A stretch of 64,000 nucleotides of DNA from Pontibacter anaerobius (GCF_026241195.1 NZ_JAPFQO010000003.1:186001-250000); one strand, 5' to 3'. Positions 25,746 to 35,608 are shown, counted from the first letter of the stretch. The notes: generated by a model not told the origin, from the letters alone. Numbers and translations are program-made.

Positions 25746-26636
25746 TTACGCTTTGATGCCAGCCTCCTGAAGGGCTTTTACCATCGCGTCGCCGATTTCT
25801 GCAGGAGACTCCACTACGTGGATGCCGTTCTCGCGCATGATCTTCATTTTAGCGGCAGCTGTATCCTCAGCACCACCCACAATAGCACCTGCGTGGCCCA
25901 TACGGCGACCGGCAGGAGCTGTCTGGCCAGCGATGAAACCAACTACTGGCTTTTTGTTGCCAGTCTCGCTGATGTACTTGGAAGCCATGGCCTCGTAGTT
26001 ACCACCGATCTCACCGATCATCACGATTGCGTCTGTCTCAGGGTCGTTCATCAGCAATTCAACAGCATCTTTGGTAGGTGTTCCGATGATCGGGTCACCG
26101 CCGATACCGATAGCCGTAGAGATACCCAGGCCAGCCTTCACGATCTGGTCAGCAGCCTCATACGTTAAGGTACCAGACTTGGAAACGATACCGATACGAC
26201 CTGGCTTGAACACGAAACCTGGCATGATACCAACTTTCGCCTCGCCTGGCGTGATAACACCTGGGCAGTTAGGGCCGATCAGGGTCACGTCTTTGCCTTT
26301 CAGGTAGTTTTTAGCGGCTACCATGTCTTTCACAGGAATACCCTCCGTGATGCACACGATAACTTTAATGCCGGCGGCTGCTGCTTCCATAATGGCATCA
26401 GCGGCAAAAGCCGGTGGAACGAAGATGATAGAAACATCGGCTCCTGTTCTCTTTACAGCGTCTTCCACTGTGTTGAAAACCGGCAGGTCCAGGTGGTTGT
26501 GGCCACCTTTGCCCGGAGTAACACCACCAACTACGTTTGTGCCGTACTCAATCATCTGTGACGCGTGGAAAGAACCTTCCGAGCCTGTGAAGCCCTGCAC
26601 GATCACTTTTGAATCTTTATTTACTAAAACACTCAT
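25746..26636 (-). CDS. sucD: Succinyl-CoA synthetase alpha subunit
   Basis: 296 residues from the ATG at 26636 ([24 protein letters not shown]), the usual start and length. CoA-binding Rossmann domain first, then the ligase domain with the phosphohistidine region [13 protein letters not shown]. It makes ATP or GTP from succinyl-CoA with the beta subunit, SucC. The sucC gene is not next to it, which is frequent in this phylum. A strong terminator lies 16 bp beyond the stop codon. Confidence 0.97.
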   Translation of the reverse strand: MSVLVNKDSKVIVQGFTGSEGSFHASQMIEYGTNVVGGVTPGKGGHNHLDLPVFNTVEDAVKRTGADVSIIFVPPAFAADAIMEAAAAGIKVIVCITEGIPVKDMVAAKNYLKGKDVTLIGPNCPGVITPGEAKVGIMPGFVFKPGRIGIVSKSGTLTYEAADQIVKAGLGISTAIGIGGDPIIGTPTKDAVELLMNDPETDAIVMIGEIGGNYEAMASKYISETGNKKPVVGFIAGQTAPAGRRMGHAGAIVGGAEDTAAAKMKIMRENGIHVVESPAEIGDAMVKALQEAGIKA

Positions 26637-26868
26637 GTGTATCTTATTTAGGTTGTGTATAGACGGTACTAGTATAAGGTTGTGCAAAAATAGGCTTTTT
26701 TGTGGCCTGTGCAAAAAATAATTGCCGCTAATATAGCCATTCTGCCGGAACCTCAGGCCCTTCGGCAGGGTTATGAGTGGGGCCGCAAGACCAGGCTTTT
26801 TTACTGGCTGTGGCGCCGGTTATACCTGCCAATGTACGTGCAGGGGCAACGATGTGGCTTATTTTCTT

Positions 26869-26876
26869 TACATTTG
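26869..26876 (+). promoter_or_regulatory. Promoter -7 element of the cysteine/cystathionine synthase gene
   Basis: TACATTTG fits TAnnTTTG exactly and lies 26 bp before the chosen ATG at 26903. No clear -33 element is seen. Its position supports the ATG at 26903 and not an earlier one. Confidence 0.55.
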
Positions 26877-26902
26877 TACTCAAATTCAAAAAAACACAAC
26901 AG

Positions 26903-27889
26903 ATGGCGTATCTGAACCATATTACCGAGGCAATCGGTAACACCCCGCTTGTAAAACTAAACAAGGTAACCGAAGGAATCAAAGCCACCGTGCTGGCCAA
27001 GGTGGAGTATATGAACCCGGGCAACTCGGTTAAAGACCGCATGGCCATTAAAATGATAGAGGACGCAGAGAAAGCCGGTATCCTGAAGCCGGGCGGAACC
27101 ATCATTGAGGGCACGTCGGGCAATACGGGCATGGGCCTGGCCCTAGCTGCCATTGCAAAAGGCTATAAGTGTATTTTTACCCTGGCCGATAAGCAGAGCA
27201 AGGAGAAGATGGATATACTGCGTGCAGTGGGAGCAGAGGTAATTGTTTGCCCTACAAATGTAGCTCCTGAGCACCCAGACTCTTACTACTCAGTGGCTAA
27301 GCGCCTAAACAAGGAAATCCCAAACTCATTTTACCCGAACCAGTACGATAACCTTTCTAATTGGAAAGCGCACTATGAGAGCACCGGACCTGAGATCTGG
27401 CAGCAGACTGAGGGGAAAATCACGCACTTTATCACGGGTGTGGGCACAGGCGGCACAGTTACGGGTATCTCTACTTACCTGAAAGAGCAAAACCCTGCTA
27501 TCAAAACGATTGGTATCGATACCTATGGCTCGGTATTCAAGAAATACAAAGAGACAGGTGAGTTCGACGAGAACGAGATTTACTCCTACGCCACAGAGGG
27601 CATAGGCGAAGATATTCTGCCAAAGAACGTGAACTTCGACGTGATAGACCAGTTTGTAAAGGTAACCGACAAGGATGGTGCCGTGATGACACGCAGGCTG
27701 GCCAGAGAAGAGGGGCTGTTTGTTGGTTGGTCCAGCGGAACGGCTGTATACGGCGCATTGGAATATGCGCGCGAAAACAACCTGACCGAAAATGATATGA
27801 TCGTGATATTGCTGCCGGACCACGGAACCCGCTACCTGGGCAAAATCTATAACGACGAGTGGATGCGCCAGCAAGGCTACATCGACTAA
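26903..27889 (+). CDS. PLP-dependent cysteine/cystathionine synthase
   Basis: 328 residues from ATG 26903 (MAYLNHITEAIGNTPLVKLNK). The PLP lysine lies in NPGNSVKDRMA, the phosphate-binding loop in EGTSGNTGMGLALAA and the glycine loop in TGVGTGGTVTGIS. The sequence GKYNSFYPNQYDN-type segment and EGIGEDILPKNV are closer to cystathionine beta-synthase than to CysK, but the regulatory CBS domains are absent. It makes cysteine from O-acetylserine or cystathionine from homocysteine; which one is uncertain. Transcribed alone, with promoter and terminator. Confidence 0.9.
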   Translation: MAYLNHITEAIGNTPLVKLNKVTEGIKATVLAKVEYMNPGNSVKDRMAIKMIEDAEKAGILKPGGTIIEGTSGNTGMGLALAAIAKGYKCIFTLADKQSKEKMDILRAVGAEVIVCPTNVAPEHPDSYYSVAKRLNKEIPNSFYPNQYDNLSNWKAHYESTGPEIWQQTEGKITHFITGVGTGGTVTGISTYLKEQNPAIKTIGIDTYGSVFKKYKETGEFDENEIYSYATEGIGEDILPKNVNFDVIDQFVKVTDKDGAVMTRRLAREEGLFVGWSSGTAVYGALEYARENNLTENDMIVILLPDHGTRYLGKIYNDEWMRQQGYID

Positions 27890-27915
27890 AATAACACTGC
27901 CTGAAAAATACACAG

Positions 27916-27942
27916 AAGCCCGGAAAAAATGCCGGGCTTTTG
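27916..27942 (+). terminator. Terminator of the cysteine/cystathionine synthase gene
   Basis: AAGCCCGG and CCGGGCTT arms with an 8-nt loop, followed by TTGCTTT. Confidence 0.8.
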
Positions 27943-28136
27943 CTTTAAGGTAGTAACATCAAGCGCCTTTTTAAGTATAATTTAACTGCTTTAGCGGTGT
28001 ATACCGGTGTTTCTGCAATAATCTGACGCAGGACTGCTGTTTTGCTGTTTGGTTATGGCGCTAAGTAGCAGAAGATGAAGCTTAAAGGTTTCTGGTAAAT
28101 AGAGCGATCTTTTTCAGAGATTATTTTAAGTTTGTG

Positions 28137-28144
28137 TACATTTG
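28137..28144 (+). promoter_or_regulatory. Promoter -7 element of the receiver gene
   Basis: TACATTTG matches TAnnTTTG, 56 bp before the ATG at 28200. The spacer 27943-28136 contains no gene that I can see. Confidence 0.5.
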
Positions 28145-28199
28145 TAATAAGGCCACAGCATAAAATAAAGCCCCTGCGCTTTCGAGTGACTTTAATTCT

Positions 28200-28637
28200 A
28201 TGAGAAAACTGTCAGGAATTCTACTTATTGATGACGATGACACCACTAACTTCCTGAACCAGCGCTTGCTCGACAGGATGGAAGTTACTGACCATATCCG
28301 TACTTTTGTTAATGGCAAACAGGCGTTTGATTACCTGTACAACGTTAGCAACAACAACTATGAGAATGAAAGTAACGAGTATTTTCAGCCGGAGCTGATC
28401 TTCCTGGACATTAACATGCCGGTGATGGATGGTTTTGAGATGCTGGACCTGTACGAGCGCCTGAGCCCTCAGTTCAGAAAACACATTGTGATGGTTGTGC
28501 TCACCACCTCCACGCACCCCCAGGATACAGCCAATTCCAAGAAGTATAACGCAGAGTATATCATCAAGCCCCTGACCACTGAAAAGGTGAAAACCATTTT
28601 GAATAAGCACTTTCAGGAGAACAAAAAAGAAGCCTGA
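28200..28637 (+). CDS. Single-domain response regulator (receiver)
   Basis: 145 residues and only a CheY-like receiver. The acidic pocket is ILLIDDDDTTN, the phospho-acceptor Asp lies in IFLDINMPVMDGFEML, the switch Thr in VVLTTSTHPQD and the Lys in YIIKPLT. There is no output domain. Such stand-alone receivers of Bacteroidota usually pass a phosphate from a hybrid kinase encoded elsewhere. No histidine kinase lies nearby. It is a single-gene transcript with a strong terminator. Confidence 0.92.
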   Translation: MRKLSGILLIDDDDTTNFLNQRLLDRMEVTDHIRTFVNGKQAFDYLYNVSNNNYENESNEYFQPELIFLDINMPVMDGFEMLDLYERLSPQFRKHIVMVVLTTSTHPQDTANSKKYNAEYIIKPLTTEKVKTILNKHFQENKKEA

Positions 28638-28656
28638 CAAAGTGTAAAGGATAAAA

Positions 28657-28699
28657 AGAGCGGGGCGCTACTGTAATGGTGGCGCCCCGCTCTTTTTTA
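28657..28699 (+). terminator. Terminator of the receiver gene
   Basis: The arms AGAGCGGGGCGC and GCGCCCCGCTCT are perfect over 12 bp, followed by TTTTTTAT. It lies between convergent genes and can also serve ade. Confidence 0.9.
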
Positions 28700-28727
28700 T
28701 ATTGACAGAAGTATACTTTTGATCTCT

Positions 28728-30374
28728 CTAACTCTTCACTTTCTCCGCCACCGGCACGAACTTAAACGTGTCGCCGTTAAACAGGCCCTGGTCGCTGAGC
28801 TTGAGCGAGGGGATAACAAGCAGCGCCATAAAGGATAGCGTCATGAACGGAGACTCCAGCGAGCTGCCCATCTCCTTGCTCATACTATCGATGGCCGCGT
28901 AGGCCTCCGCCACTTTGTAGCCATCCTGGGCCGACATGATGCCGGCCACCGGCAGCGGCAGCAGTTCCTCCCGGCCCATGCCCACGGCAGCCACACCGCC
29001 CTTTGCCCCGATGATCAGGTTCACGGCCCTGGCTATACTTTCGTCGTCCACGCCGACGGCAATAATGTTGTGTGAGTCGTGGCCTACCGATGAGGCGATG
29101 GCGCCTTGCTTCAGCCCCACGTTTTTGATAAAGGCCACAGCCGGGATCGTGTTCTGGTAGCGGTTCACCACCGTGATCTTGAGCACATCCTGCGCCACAT
29201 CCGAAAGTATAAAGCCGTTCTCCACACGCGGGGTTGCCCATACTTGCTTCGTTATCAACTGCCCGTCGAAGGCCTCGATCACCCGGATCTTGTCCGCATC
29301 GCCCACGGGTACCTCAAACTGCTGCGCCACCTTTACGTCTGTTTCAAAGTTGTTGATCTCCTCGCTGGGTGTAAACTGTATGTTAGACGTTCCGTTCTCC
29401 GCCACCAGCTCGCCATTGATGTAAGTGGCCAGCACGTTAAAGCTCTCCAGGTTGTCTACAAGTATAAAATCGGCTGCGTCGCCTTCGCGCAGCAAACCTA
29501 CCTCCAGCTTATAATGCTCCACGGGGTTAACACAGGCCGCCTGCAGCACATGGAACAGGTCGTTTCCCTTGGCCAGCGCGCGCTTCACCAGCAGGTTGAT
29601 GTGGCCTTCCACTAGGTTGTCGGGGTGCTTATCGTCGGAGCAGAACATGATGTTGCGGTAATGCTTTGGCAGCAGCGGGATCAGCGCCTCAAAATTCTTG
29701 GCGGCGCTGCCCTCGCGTATCAGAATCTTCATACCCACGGCCAGTTTGTCCAGTGCCTCCTCGGCGGTAAAGCACTCGTGGTCGGTGGTGATGCCGGCGG
29801 CGGCGTATTTGGCAGCCTGCTCTCCCATCAGTCCGGGCGCGTGTCCGTCCACGGCCTTGGCATACTTTTTGGCCAACGCGATCTTCTCCATCACGTCCGG
29901 GTCGCGGTTCAGTACGCCGGGCCAGTTCATCATCTCGGCCAGATACTTTATCTCCTGCCGCTGAAATAATTTCTCGATGTCGGCAGCCGTTATCTCTGCG
30001 CCGGCGGTCTCGAAAGGCGTGGCCGGAACACAGGATGGCGCGCCGAAATAAAACTTAAATGGTACTTTTTTCCCGTTCTCCACCATGTACTCCACGCCTT
30101 TTATCCCCAGTACATTCCCAATCTCATGTGGGTCCGAAACAGTGGCTACCGTACCGTGCGGCACCGCCAGCCGGGCGAACTCGCAGGGCACCAGCATAGA
30201 GCTTTCCACGTGCACGTGGGCATCCACAAAACCCGGCAGAATGTAGTGGCTGCTGTCGGTGGCCTCACGAACTATTTTGGAAATGCGGCCGTTTGACACA
30301 TGAACCGTGCCTTGGTAAACCTCTTTGTTAGGAATATCTATGATGTGTCCGGAGACAGTATGATCGGTTTGCAT
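28728..30374 (-). CDS. ade: Adenine deaminase
   Basis: 548 residues from the ATG at 30374 ([22 protein letters not shown]), within the family's range. It belongs to the amidohydrolase superfamily; the metal motif is [13 protein letters not shown], followed by [29 protein letters not shown] and [15 protein letters not shown]. It turns adenine to hypoxanthine and ammonia for purine salvage. It starts 86 bp from the divergent small lipoprotein gene. Confidence 0.95.
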   Translation of the reverse strand: MQTDHTVSGHIIDIPNKEVYQGTVHVSNGRISKIVREATDSSHYILPGFVDAHVHVESSMLVPCEFARLAVPHGTVATVSDPHEIGNVLGIKGVEYMVENGKKVPFKFYFGAPSCVPATPFETAGAEITAADIEKLFQRQEIKYLAEMMNWPGVLNRDPDVMEKIALAKKYAKAVDGHAPGLMGEQAAKYAAAGITTDHECFTAEEALDKLAVGMKILIREGSAAKNFEALIPLLPKHYRNIMFCSDDKHPDNLVEGHINLLVKRALAKGNDLFHVLQAACVNPVEHYKLEVGLLREGDAADFILVDNLESFNVLATYINGELVAENGTSNIQFTPSEEINNFETDVKVAQQFEVPVGDADKIRVIEAFDGQLITKQVWATPRVENGFILSDVAQDVLKITVVNRYQNTIPAVAFIKNVGLKQGAIASSVGHDSHNIIAVGVDDESIARAVNLIIGAKGGVAAVGMGREELLPLPVAGIMSAQDGYKVAEAYAAIDSMSKEMGSSLESPFMTLSFMALLVIPSLKLSDQGLFNGDTFKFVPVAEKVKS

Positions 30375-30435
30375 GGTTGTAAATGTTATAACTAAAATTG
30401 CCCTTTTTGGGTGGGCTTTAAACGGCAAATTACCT

Positions 30436-30443
30436 TATATTTG
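30436..30443 (+). promoter_or_regulatory. Promoter -7 element of the small lipoprotein / cmk operon
   Basis: TATATTTG fits TAnnTTTG exactly, 17 bp before the TTG start of the small lipoprotein at 30461. A clear -33 element is not visible. Confidence 0.5.
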
Positions 30444-30460
30444 CATTAAATTCAGTCGCT

Positions 30461-30616
30461 TTGAAGAAGTTAATTTCATATATCGTTTTAGCGGGCTTTC
30501 TGGCCACCGGTACGCTGGCAGGCTGCTCCGGCAAAACACCCCAACAGAAAAAGACGGCTAAATACCTGAAAAAAAGCAAGAGCGGCAACTTGCCCTGCCC
30601 CTGCGACTCTAATTAA
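30461..30616 (+). CDS. 51-residue lipoprotein with a TTG start
   Basis: The frame begins with TTG and encodes MKKLISYIVLAGFLATGTL followed by AGCSGKTPQQKKTAKY. The lipobox LAGC is at residues 19-22, so the mature protein has only 30 residues: a lysine-rich part and a CPC motif near the C-terminus (NLPCPCDSN). A promoter -7 element lies just upstream and cmk starts 23 bp downstream. This position, the signal peptide and lipobox argue that it is real, although it is very short. Its function is unknown. Confidence 0.6.
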   Translation: MKKLISYIVLAGFLATGTLAGCSGKTPQQKKTAKYLKKSKSGNLPCPCDSN

Positions 30617-30639
30617 ACCTCCTTTTTGATTCCCCTGTT

Positions 30640-31347
30640 ATGAAGAAAATCGTAATCGCGCTCGACGGGTACTCCTCATGCGGTAAAAGCACCACGGCCA
30701 AACTTGTAGCCGCCGAACTTGGCTATGCCTATATTGATACCGGTGCTATGTACCGTGCGGTTACATTATACTTTCTGGACCACCACGTCTCTTTCACCAA
30801 TCCAAAGGAGATAAAGGAAGCGCTTCATAACATCGAAATAGAGTTTCATTATAATCCCAAGACCAAACGCAACGAAATATACCTGAATGGCCTGAATGTT
30901 GAAGATGAGATACGTAAGATGTATATCTCCAACATGGTAAGCGAGGTGAGCGTTATACCAGAGGTACGCCACGCCATGGTGGCCCAGCAGCAGAAGATGG
31001 GCCGCAAGCGGGGTGTGGTGATGGACGGGCGCGACATTGGCACGGCTGTTTTTCCGGATGCGGAGGTGAAGATCTTTATGACCGCCGATGTGGAGACGCG
31101 CACCAAGCGCCGCCAGGATGAGCTGCTGGCGAAGAAGCAACTGGTGAACTATGACGAGATTAGGGAGAACCTGCTGAAGCGCGACCTGATAGACTCTACC
31201 CGCGCTGAAAGCCCGCTGCGCCAGGCCGAGGATGCACACCTGCTGGATACATCGCACATGACCATAGATGAGCAGGTAGAGTTTGTGATAGAACGTGTAA
31301 CGGCTCAGCTGCTGAAAAACGAATATGCTGCAGCCCAACAGAACTGA
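30640..31347 (+). CDS. cmk: Cytidylate kinase
   Basis: 235 residues. P-loop GYSSCGKSTTAK, then YIDTGAMYRAVTLYFLDH (nucleotide monophosphate site), MDGRDIGTAVFPDAEVKIFMTAD and the LID region. It phosphorylates CMP and dCMP. The frame of ispH starts just after it, and the cmk stop lies at 31347, only 10 bp before the chosen ispH ATG, so the two are surely co-transcribed. The pairing cmk-ispH is common in bacteria. Confidence 0.96.
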   Translation: MKKIVIALDGYSSCGKSTTAKLVAAELGYAYIDTGAMYRAVTLYFLDHHVSFTNPKEIKEALHNIEIEFHYNPKTKRNEIYLNGLNVEDEIRKMYISNMVSEVSVIPEVRHAMVAQQQKMGRKRGVVMDGRDIGTAVFPDAEVKIFMTADVETRTKRRQDELLAKKQLVNYDEIRENLLKRDLIDSTRAESPLRQAEDAHLLDTSHMTIDEQVEFVIERVTAQLLKNEYAAAQQN

Positions 31348-31357
31348 AGCTAAAAAG

Positions 31358-32251
31358 ATGAACGTAACCATAGACAAGAATTCCGGCTACTGCTTTGGCG
31401 TAGAGTTCGCCATACAGATGGCCGAGGATGAGATGGAAACTTGCGAGGAGTTGTACTGCCTCGGCGACATCGTGCATAACAGTATGGAGGTGAAGCGCCT
31501 TTACCAAAAAGGCCTTCGGATTATAGACCGCGACCAGCTGCAGGAGCTGCGCGACTGCAAAGTGCTGATACGGGCCCATGGCGAGCCGCCGGAAACCTAT
31601 AAGCTGGCGCTGGAGAATAACATAGAACTGATTGATGCCTCCTGCCCGGTGGTGCTCAAGCTGCAGAACCGTGTAAAGCACGCCTTCGATGCCGGCAAGC
31701 CCGGCAATGCGCAGGTGGTGATTTACGGGCAGGTGGGCCACGCAGAGGTGATCGGCCTGGCCGGCCAGACCCGCGATGAGGCCATTATCGTGACCACGGA
31801 GGAAGACCTGGAGAAGATTGACTTTACCCGCCCTGTTACCCTTTTCAGCCAGACAACCAAGAGCACCAAGGGCTTTTATCACATTAAAGCCCTGATAGAG
31901 GAGCGCCTGCAGCAGGCCAACCAGGACAGTACCGCTGTGCCGGAGTTTGATGCCAACGACAGCATTTGCCGCCAGGTATCGAACCGTGAGCCGCAGCTGG
32001 CCAGGTTCTCTACCGAGCACGATGTGATTGTGTTTGTGAGCGGCAAGAAAAGCTCCAACGGAAAAGCACTCTATAGCGTATGTAAGCAGCATAACCCGAA
32101 TAGCTACTTTGTAGAAAGCGAAGAGGAACTGCAGAAAGAGTGGTTTGCCAGCGCTGAAAGTGTGGGAATTTGCGGCGCTACCTCCACGCCAATGTGGCTG
32201 ATGGAGCAAGTGGCAGCAAGTATAACCGCCTTCGAAACAGAGCAGGTATAA
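31358..32251 (+). CDS. ispH: 4-hydroxy-3-methylbut-2-enyl diphosphate reductase IspH
   Basis: 297 residues from ATG 31358 (MNVTIDKNSGYCFGVEFA). The three Fe-S cysteines lie in NSGYCFGV, DASCPVVLKLQ and NDSICRQVSNRE. Other family motifs are LGDIVHN, IRAHGEPPETY and GICGATSTPMWL. It makes IPP and DMAPP as the last step of the MEP pathway. Its operon partner is cmk. A UUCG-loop terminator follows. Confidence 0.96.
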   Translation: MNVTIDKNSGYCFGVEFAIQMAEDEMETCEELYCLGDIVHNSMEVKRLYQKGLRIIDRDQLQELRDCKVLIRAHGEPPETYKLALENNIELIDASCPVVLKLQNRVKHAFDAGKPGNAQVVIYGQVGHAEVIGLAGQTRDEAIIVTTEEDLEKIDFTRPVTLFSQTTKSTKGFYHIKALIEERLQQANQDSTAVPEFDANDSICRQVSNREPQLARFSTEHDVIVFVSGKKSSNGKALYSVCKQHNPNSYFVESEEELQKEWFASAESVGICGATSTPMWLMEQVAASITAFETEQV

Positions 32252-32289
32252 ATATTAGCAATATACTATAAAAGCTTTTTGCTAATTTG

Positions 32290-32316
32290 GGCTTTGCTTC
32301 GGCAAAGCCTTTTTTA
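32290..32316 (+). terminator. UUCG-loop terminator of cmk-ispH
   Basis: GGCTTTGC, loop TTCG, GCAAAGCC, then TTTTTT. It overlaps the region just before the next gene's ATG at 32330. Confidence 0.88.
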
Positions 32317-32329
32317 TGCACACAACAAC

Positions 32330-32872
32330 ATGAAGACCCTTTTCCGCTACTTTTTAAACGGCCTCCTTATTATCGCCCCTATCGCCATCACTGTGTTTAT
32401 TGTGGTCGGCATTATAGACTGGCTGGATAGTCTTTTCGATTTAGGTATACCCGGCCTGGGTATACTGCTGATGGTGGTGCTACTGACGGTGGTAGGGTTT
32501 ATCGGGTCCTCGTTTTTTGTAAAGCCTTTTTTTGTAGTGATGGAGCGGCTGGTGCACAAGGTACCGCTGGTCAGCATCATCTACTCTAGTATAAAAGACC
32601 TGTTTGATGCCTTTGTAGGCGATAACCAGAAGTTTAACAAGCCGGTGATGGTGAAAATGGCAGAGGATGGCGAAAACTACAAGCTGGGTTTCGTGACGCA
32701 GGAAATGCTGCTGCAGCTCAATGTAGAGGACAAGGTGGCAGTATACTTTCCGCACTCCTATAACTTCTCCGGTGAATTGTTCCTGGTGCCCAGGCGCAAC
32801 GTTACCTATCTCGACCTTCCAAGCTCTGAAGTGATGAAGTTCATTGTATCCGGCGGGGTGTCGAAACTGTAA
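32330..32872 (+). CDS. DUF502 family membrane protein
   Basis: 180 residues from the ATG at 32330 (MKTLFRYFLNGLLIIAPIAITVF); a frame extending into the terminator is not credible. Two membrane helices (about 8-28 and 43-63), then the family motif LVHKVPLVSIIYSSIKDLFDAF and a soluble part with KVAVYFPHSYNFSGELFLVPRRNVTYLDLPSSEVMKFIVSGGV. The function is unknown; homologs occur in most Gram-negative bacteria and plants. Confidence 0.9.
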   Translation: MKTLFRYFLNGLLIIAPIAITVFIVVGIIDWLDSLFDLGIPGLGILLMVVLLTVVGFIGSSFFVKPFFVVMERLVHKVPLVSIIYSSIKDLFDAFVGDNQKFNKPVMVKMAEDGENYKLGFVTQEMLLQLNVEDKVAVYFPHSYNFSGELFLVPRRNVTYLDLPSSEVMKFIVSGGVSKL

Positions 32873-32963
32873 TAAGTTAAAGGATTAGGGAATTTCAGAG
32901 TGAAGTCTATACTTGTAACCCCCTAACCCTGAAATACTAAACACCTAAACTTTATATCGCAAG

Positions 32964-33776
32964 GTGCCATTTCTAATACAAGATAAATCGAAGCTGCATT
33001 ACCGCGTGATCGGGCATGGGCGGCGTGTGATGCTGGCCTTCCATGGGTATGGGCAGAGCAGCAGTTACTACCAACCAATGGAGAAAGCGCTGGGCGGGGA
33101 TTACACCATTTACGCCTTCGACCTGTTCTTTCATGGGCACAGCAATCTGCACAAGCACAACATGCCGCTCACCAAAGAGTTTCTAAGCGATTTTATAGAG
33201 CGCTTTCTGGAGAAGCAGGGGATAAAAGAGTTCTCGCTGATGGGCTTTAGCATGGGGGGCAAGTTTGCGCTCACGCTGGTGGAGTGTATGCCGCAGAGCA
33301 TCCTGGAGCTCTTCCTTATCGCTCCGGATGGTATCAAAACCAGCTTTTGGTACAATATAGCCACTTATCCCGGCTGGCTGCAGCAGTTGTTTAAGCGTAC
33401 TGTTTTAAAGCCTGAGTTTTTCTTCAAGTTTCTCCGGATGCTGCACAGGTATAACCTGGTGCACAAAAGCCTGCTCCGCTTTGCGCATTACCAGATGGAT
33501 AGCACTCCCAAGCGCCTGCGTGTGTACCGCAGCTGGATCGGCTTCCGCGACCTTAATTTTGACATCCGTAAGATCGTGCAGCTGCTGAACAAGTATGAGG
33601 TGCCGGTTACCATGTTTCTGGGCGAGTTTGATGAGATCATTTCGCCAAGGCGGGTGGCGGTGTTTGTAGATGCCCTGGACAACGGAGAACTGGTGATACT
33701 TAAAGCCGGGCACTCTCATTTATTGCAGGAGGTGGCAGAGCTGCTGCACACCATGCGCACCACAGATCCAGACTGA
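32964..33776 (+). CDS. Alpha/beta hydrolase
   Basis: 270 residues with GTG as start. The oxyanion region is LAFHGYGQSSSYY, the nucleophile Ser lies in LMGFSMGGKFAL, the acid in TMFLGEFDEII and the His in AGHSHLLQE. The lid between strands 6 and 7 is long and basic (residues about 125-190). It belongs to the broad lipase/esterase/haloperoxidase superfamily; the substrate cannot be predicted. The stretch before it (32873-32963) carries no gene. Confidence 0.88.
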   Translation: MPFLIQDKSKLHYRVIGHGRRVMLAFHGYGQSSSYYQPMEKALGGDYTIYAFDLFFHGHSNLHKHNMPLTKEFLSDFIERFLEKQGIKEFSLMGFSMGGKFALTLVECMPQSILELFLIAPDGIKTSFWYNIATYPGWLQQLFKRTVLKPEFFFKFLRMLHRYNLVHKSLLRFAHYQMDSTPKRLRVYRSWIGFRDLNFDIRKIVQLLNKYEVPVTMFLGEFDEIISPRRVAVFVDALDNGELVILKAGHSHLLQEVAELLHTMRTTDPD

Positions 33777-33815
33777 TTTATACTTGCTGATGGCTGTTGC
33801 CCTGAGTGCCTACAG

Positions 33816-34244
33816 TTAATATTCTTCTGCAAGGCGCAGTGGCGGCAGGAAATAGTAGCGGCCATCAAGGCGCGCGGCGTTAAAATGCACCTGAAATGGC
33901 AAGCCAGTATCAGAACTCAGGTGCAGCTGTACTGGAATGATGATCGCGTTCTGGGTAGCGGAAGCGTCGCCGAAAATAGCTTTTCTAACCGATGAAACGT
34001 TGCCGAGCTGCATCATTTTATCATAAACCTGCTTGTCGGCCAGGTGCTGGCGCAAAAGTTCTAAATTGTTGGTTTGCAGTGCCTGGTGCAGCAGTAGTGC
34101 CAGGGCCTCCATGCTCTCAGCCCCTGCTGTTTGGTTGTACGCTTGCCGTTGCAGCGCCAGCGAGTCGGGGTCTTGCGCTAAGGCGGCAGTGGCCGTGGCT
34201 AACGCCATGATCAACACCGGTAAAATTATTTTATACTTCGCCAT
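33816..34244 (-). CDS. Secreted small protein, unknown function
   Basis: 142 residues. The N-terminal signal peptide (MAKYKIILPVLIMALATATAALA) is followed by an alpha-helical region and then a short beta-rich part (PVQLHLSSDTGLPFQVHFNAARLDGRYYFLPPL). The protein is probably periplasmic and may carry a small NTF2-like or DUF4878-like fold, but I cannot prove it. Codons 3-5 (AAG TAT AAA) form the repeated heptamer AAGTATA; the gene at 41068 starts MAKYK with the same motif. Confidence 0.65.
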   Translation of the reverse strand: MAKYKIILPVLIMALATATAALAQDPDSLALQRQAYNQTAGAESMEALALLLHQALQTNNLELLRQHLADKQVYDKMMQLGNVSSVRKAIFGDASATQNAIIIPVQLHLSSDTGLPFQVHFNAARLDGRYYFLPPLRLAEEY

Positions 34245-34371
34245 CGTGCCTGCTGCGCCTCCTTCCCAAACATTGTGCCTCTACAATAGTATACGTATCT
34301 TATTAGCTGTCGGCTTGTGGGGGTTAACTACTTACAACTCTCCAAGTCCTCCTTTAAAACCAAAACGCCAT

Positions 34372-35577
34372 ATGAAAAAAACACTACGCCTGCTTTGCCT
34401 GGGCTTTATCCTCAGTTCCGTAAGCTGGGGCTGCACCTCTGACAACACAAACTCCGAGATCGCCAAAACAGGACCCACCGAAACACAGCAAGCCACCAAT
34501 GAGGAAAATGGCCTGAACCTACCCTCTGGCCCGATTGATGAAGATCTGAAGCGCATTAAGCTGCCCCAGGGCTTCCGGATAGACTACTACGCCAGGGATG
34601 TGGAGAACGCCCGCTCGATGGCGATGAGCGAGTCAGGAATTTTATTTGTAGGCACGCGCAGCAACGATAAGGTTTTTGCCATAGTGGATGAGAACAAGGA
34701 TGGCAAAGCCGATGAAGTGGTGGAAGTAGCCTCAGGTTTGAACTCTCCGAACGGGGTGGCCATCCGGAACGGTGACCTGTACGTAGCCGAGATCAGCCGT
34801 GTGCTGAAGTACCCGAACATCGAGCAGAATTTCCGCAACAAACCCAAGTTTGAGGTGGTGAACGATAAGTTTCCGAGTGACACGCATCATGGCTGGAAGT
34901 ATATTGCCTTTGGCCCGGATGATAAGCTCTACGTGCCGGTGGGCGCACCCTGCAATATCTGTAAGTCCGAAAAACCGATCTACGCCAGCATTACCCGCAT
35001 GAACCCGGATGGTACAGGGCTGGAGATCTACGCAGAGGGCGTACGTAACACAGTGGGCTTCGACTGGCACCCTGAAACCAAGAACCTATACTTTACCGAC
35101 AACGGCCGCGACATGATGGGCGACAACATACCACCGGATGAGTTGAACCGTGCTGCCGAGAAAGGCCAGCATTTTGGTTACCCTTACTGCCACGCGGGCA
35201 CCATCTCCGATCCAGAGTTTGGCAACCAGGGCAACTGCGATGATTTTGTGGCGCCGGTGCAGAATCTGAACCCACACGGGGGCACGCTTGGCATGAAGTT
35301 TTATACGGGCAGCATGTTTCCGGATAAGTATAAAAACCAGATTTTCATTGCCGAGCATGGCTCCTGGAACCGCTCTCAGAAAATAGGTTACCGCGTGATG
35401 CAGGCCACGACTGATGGCAGCGGCAACATTACCGGCTATAAGCCCTTTGCGGAAGGTTGGCTGGAAGGCGAGAAAGACTGGGGCCGCCCAGTGGATGTGC
35501 TGGTAATGGAAGATGGCTCACTGCTGGTGTCTGACGACAAGAACAACGCCATTTACCGCATCACATACGCTGGGTAG
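34372..35577 (+). CDS. PQQ-type sugar/sorbosone dehydrogenase-like lipoprotein
   Basis: 401 residues from the ATG at 34372 (MKKTLRLLCLGFILSSVSWGC). The lipobox VSWGC predicts lipidation. The mature part is a six-bladed beta-propeller of the glucose/sorbosone dehydrogenase type: KLPQGFRIDYYARDVENARSMA, then SPNGVAIRNGDLYVAEISRV, DTHHGWKYIAFGPDDKLYVPVGAPCNIC, GVRNTVGFDWHPETKNLYFTDNGRD and FIAEHGSWNRS. Family members oxidise sugars or soluble substrates with PQQ in the periplasm. The PQQ site is plausible but not proven. Confidence 0.88.
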   Translation: MKKTLRLLCLGFILSSVSWGCTSDNTNSEIAKTGPTETQQATNEENGLNLPSGPIDEDLKRIKLPQGFRIDYYARDVENARSMAMSESGILFVGTRSNDKVFAIVDENKDGKADEVVEVASGLNSPNGVAIRNGDLYVAEISRVLKYPNIEQNFRNKPKFEVVNDKFPSDTHHGWKYIAFGPDDKLYVPVGAPCNICKSEKPIYASITRMNPDGTGLEIYAEGVRNTVGFDWHPETKNLYFTDNGRDMMGDNIPPDELNRAAEKGQHFGYPYCHAGTISDPEFGNQGNCDDFVAPVQNLNPHGGTLGMKFYTGSMFPDKYKNQIFIAEHGSWNRSQKIGYRVMQATTDGSGNITGYKPFAEGWLEGEKDWGRPVDVLVMEDGSLLVSDDKNNAIYRITYAG

Positions 35578-35608
35578 GTAATATGGACAGAGTCCTGCTG
35601 AAGGTGTG

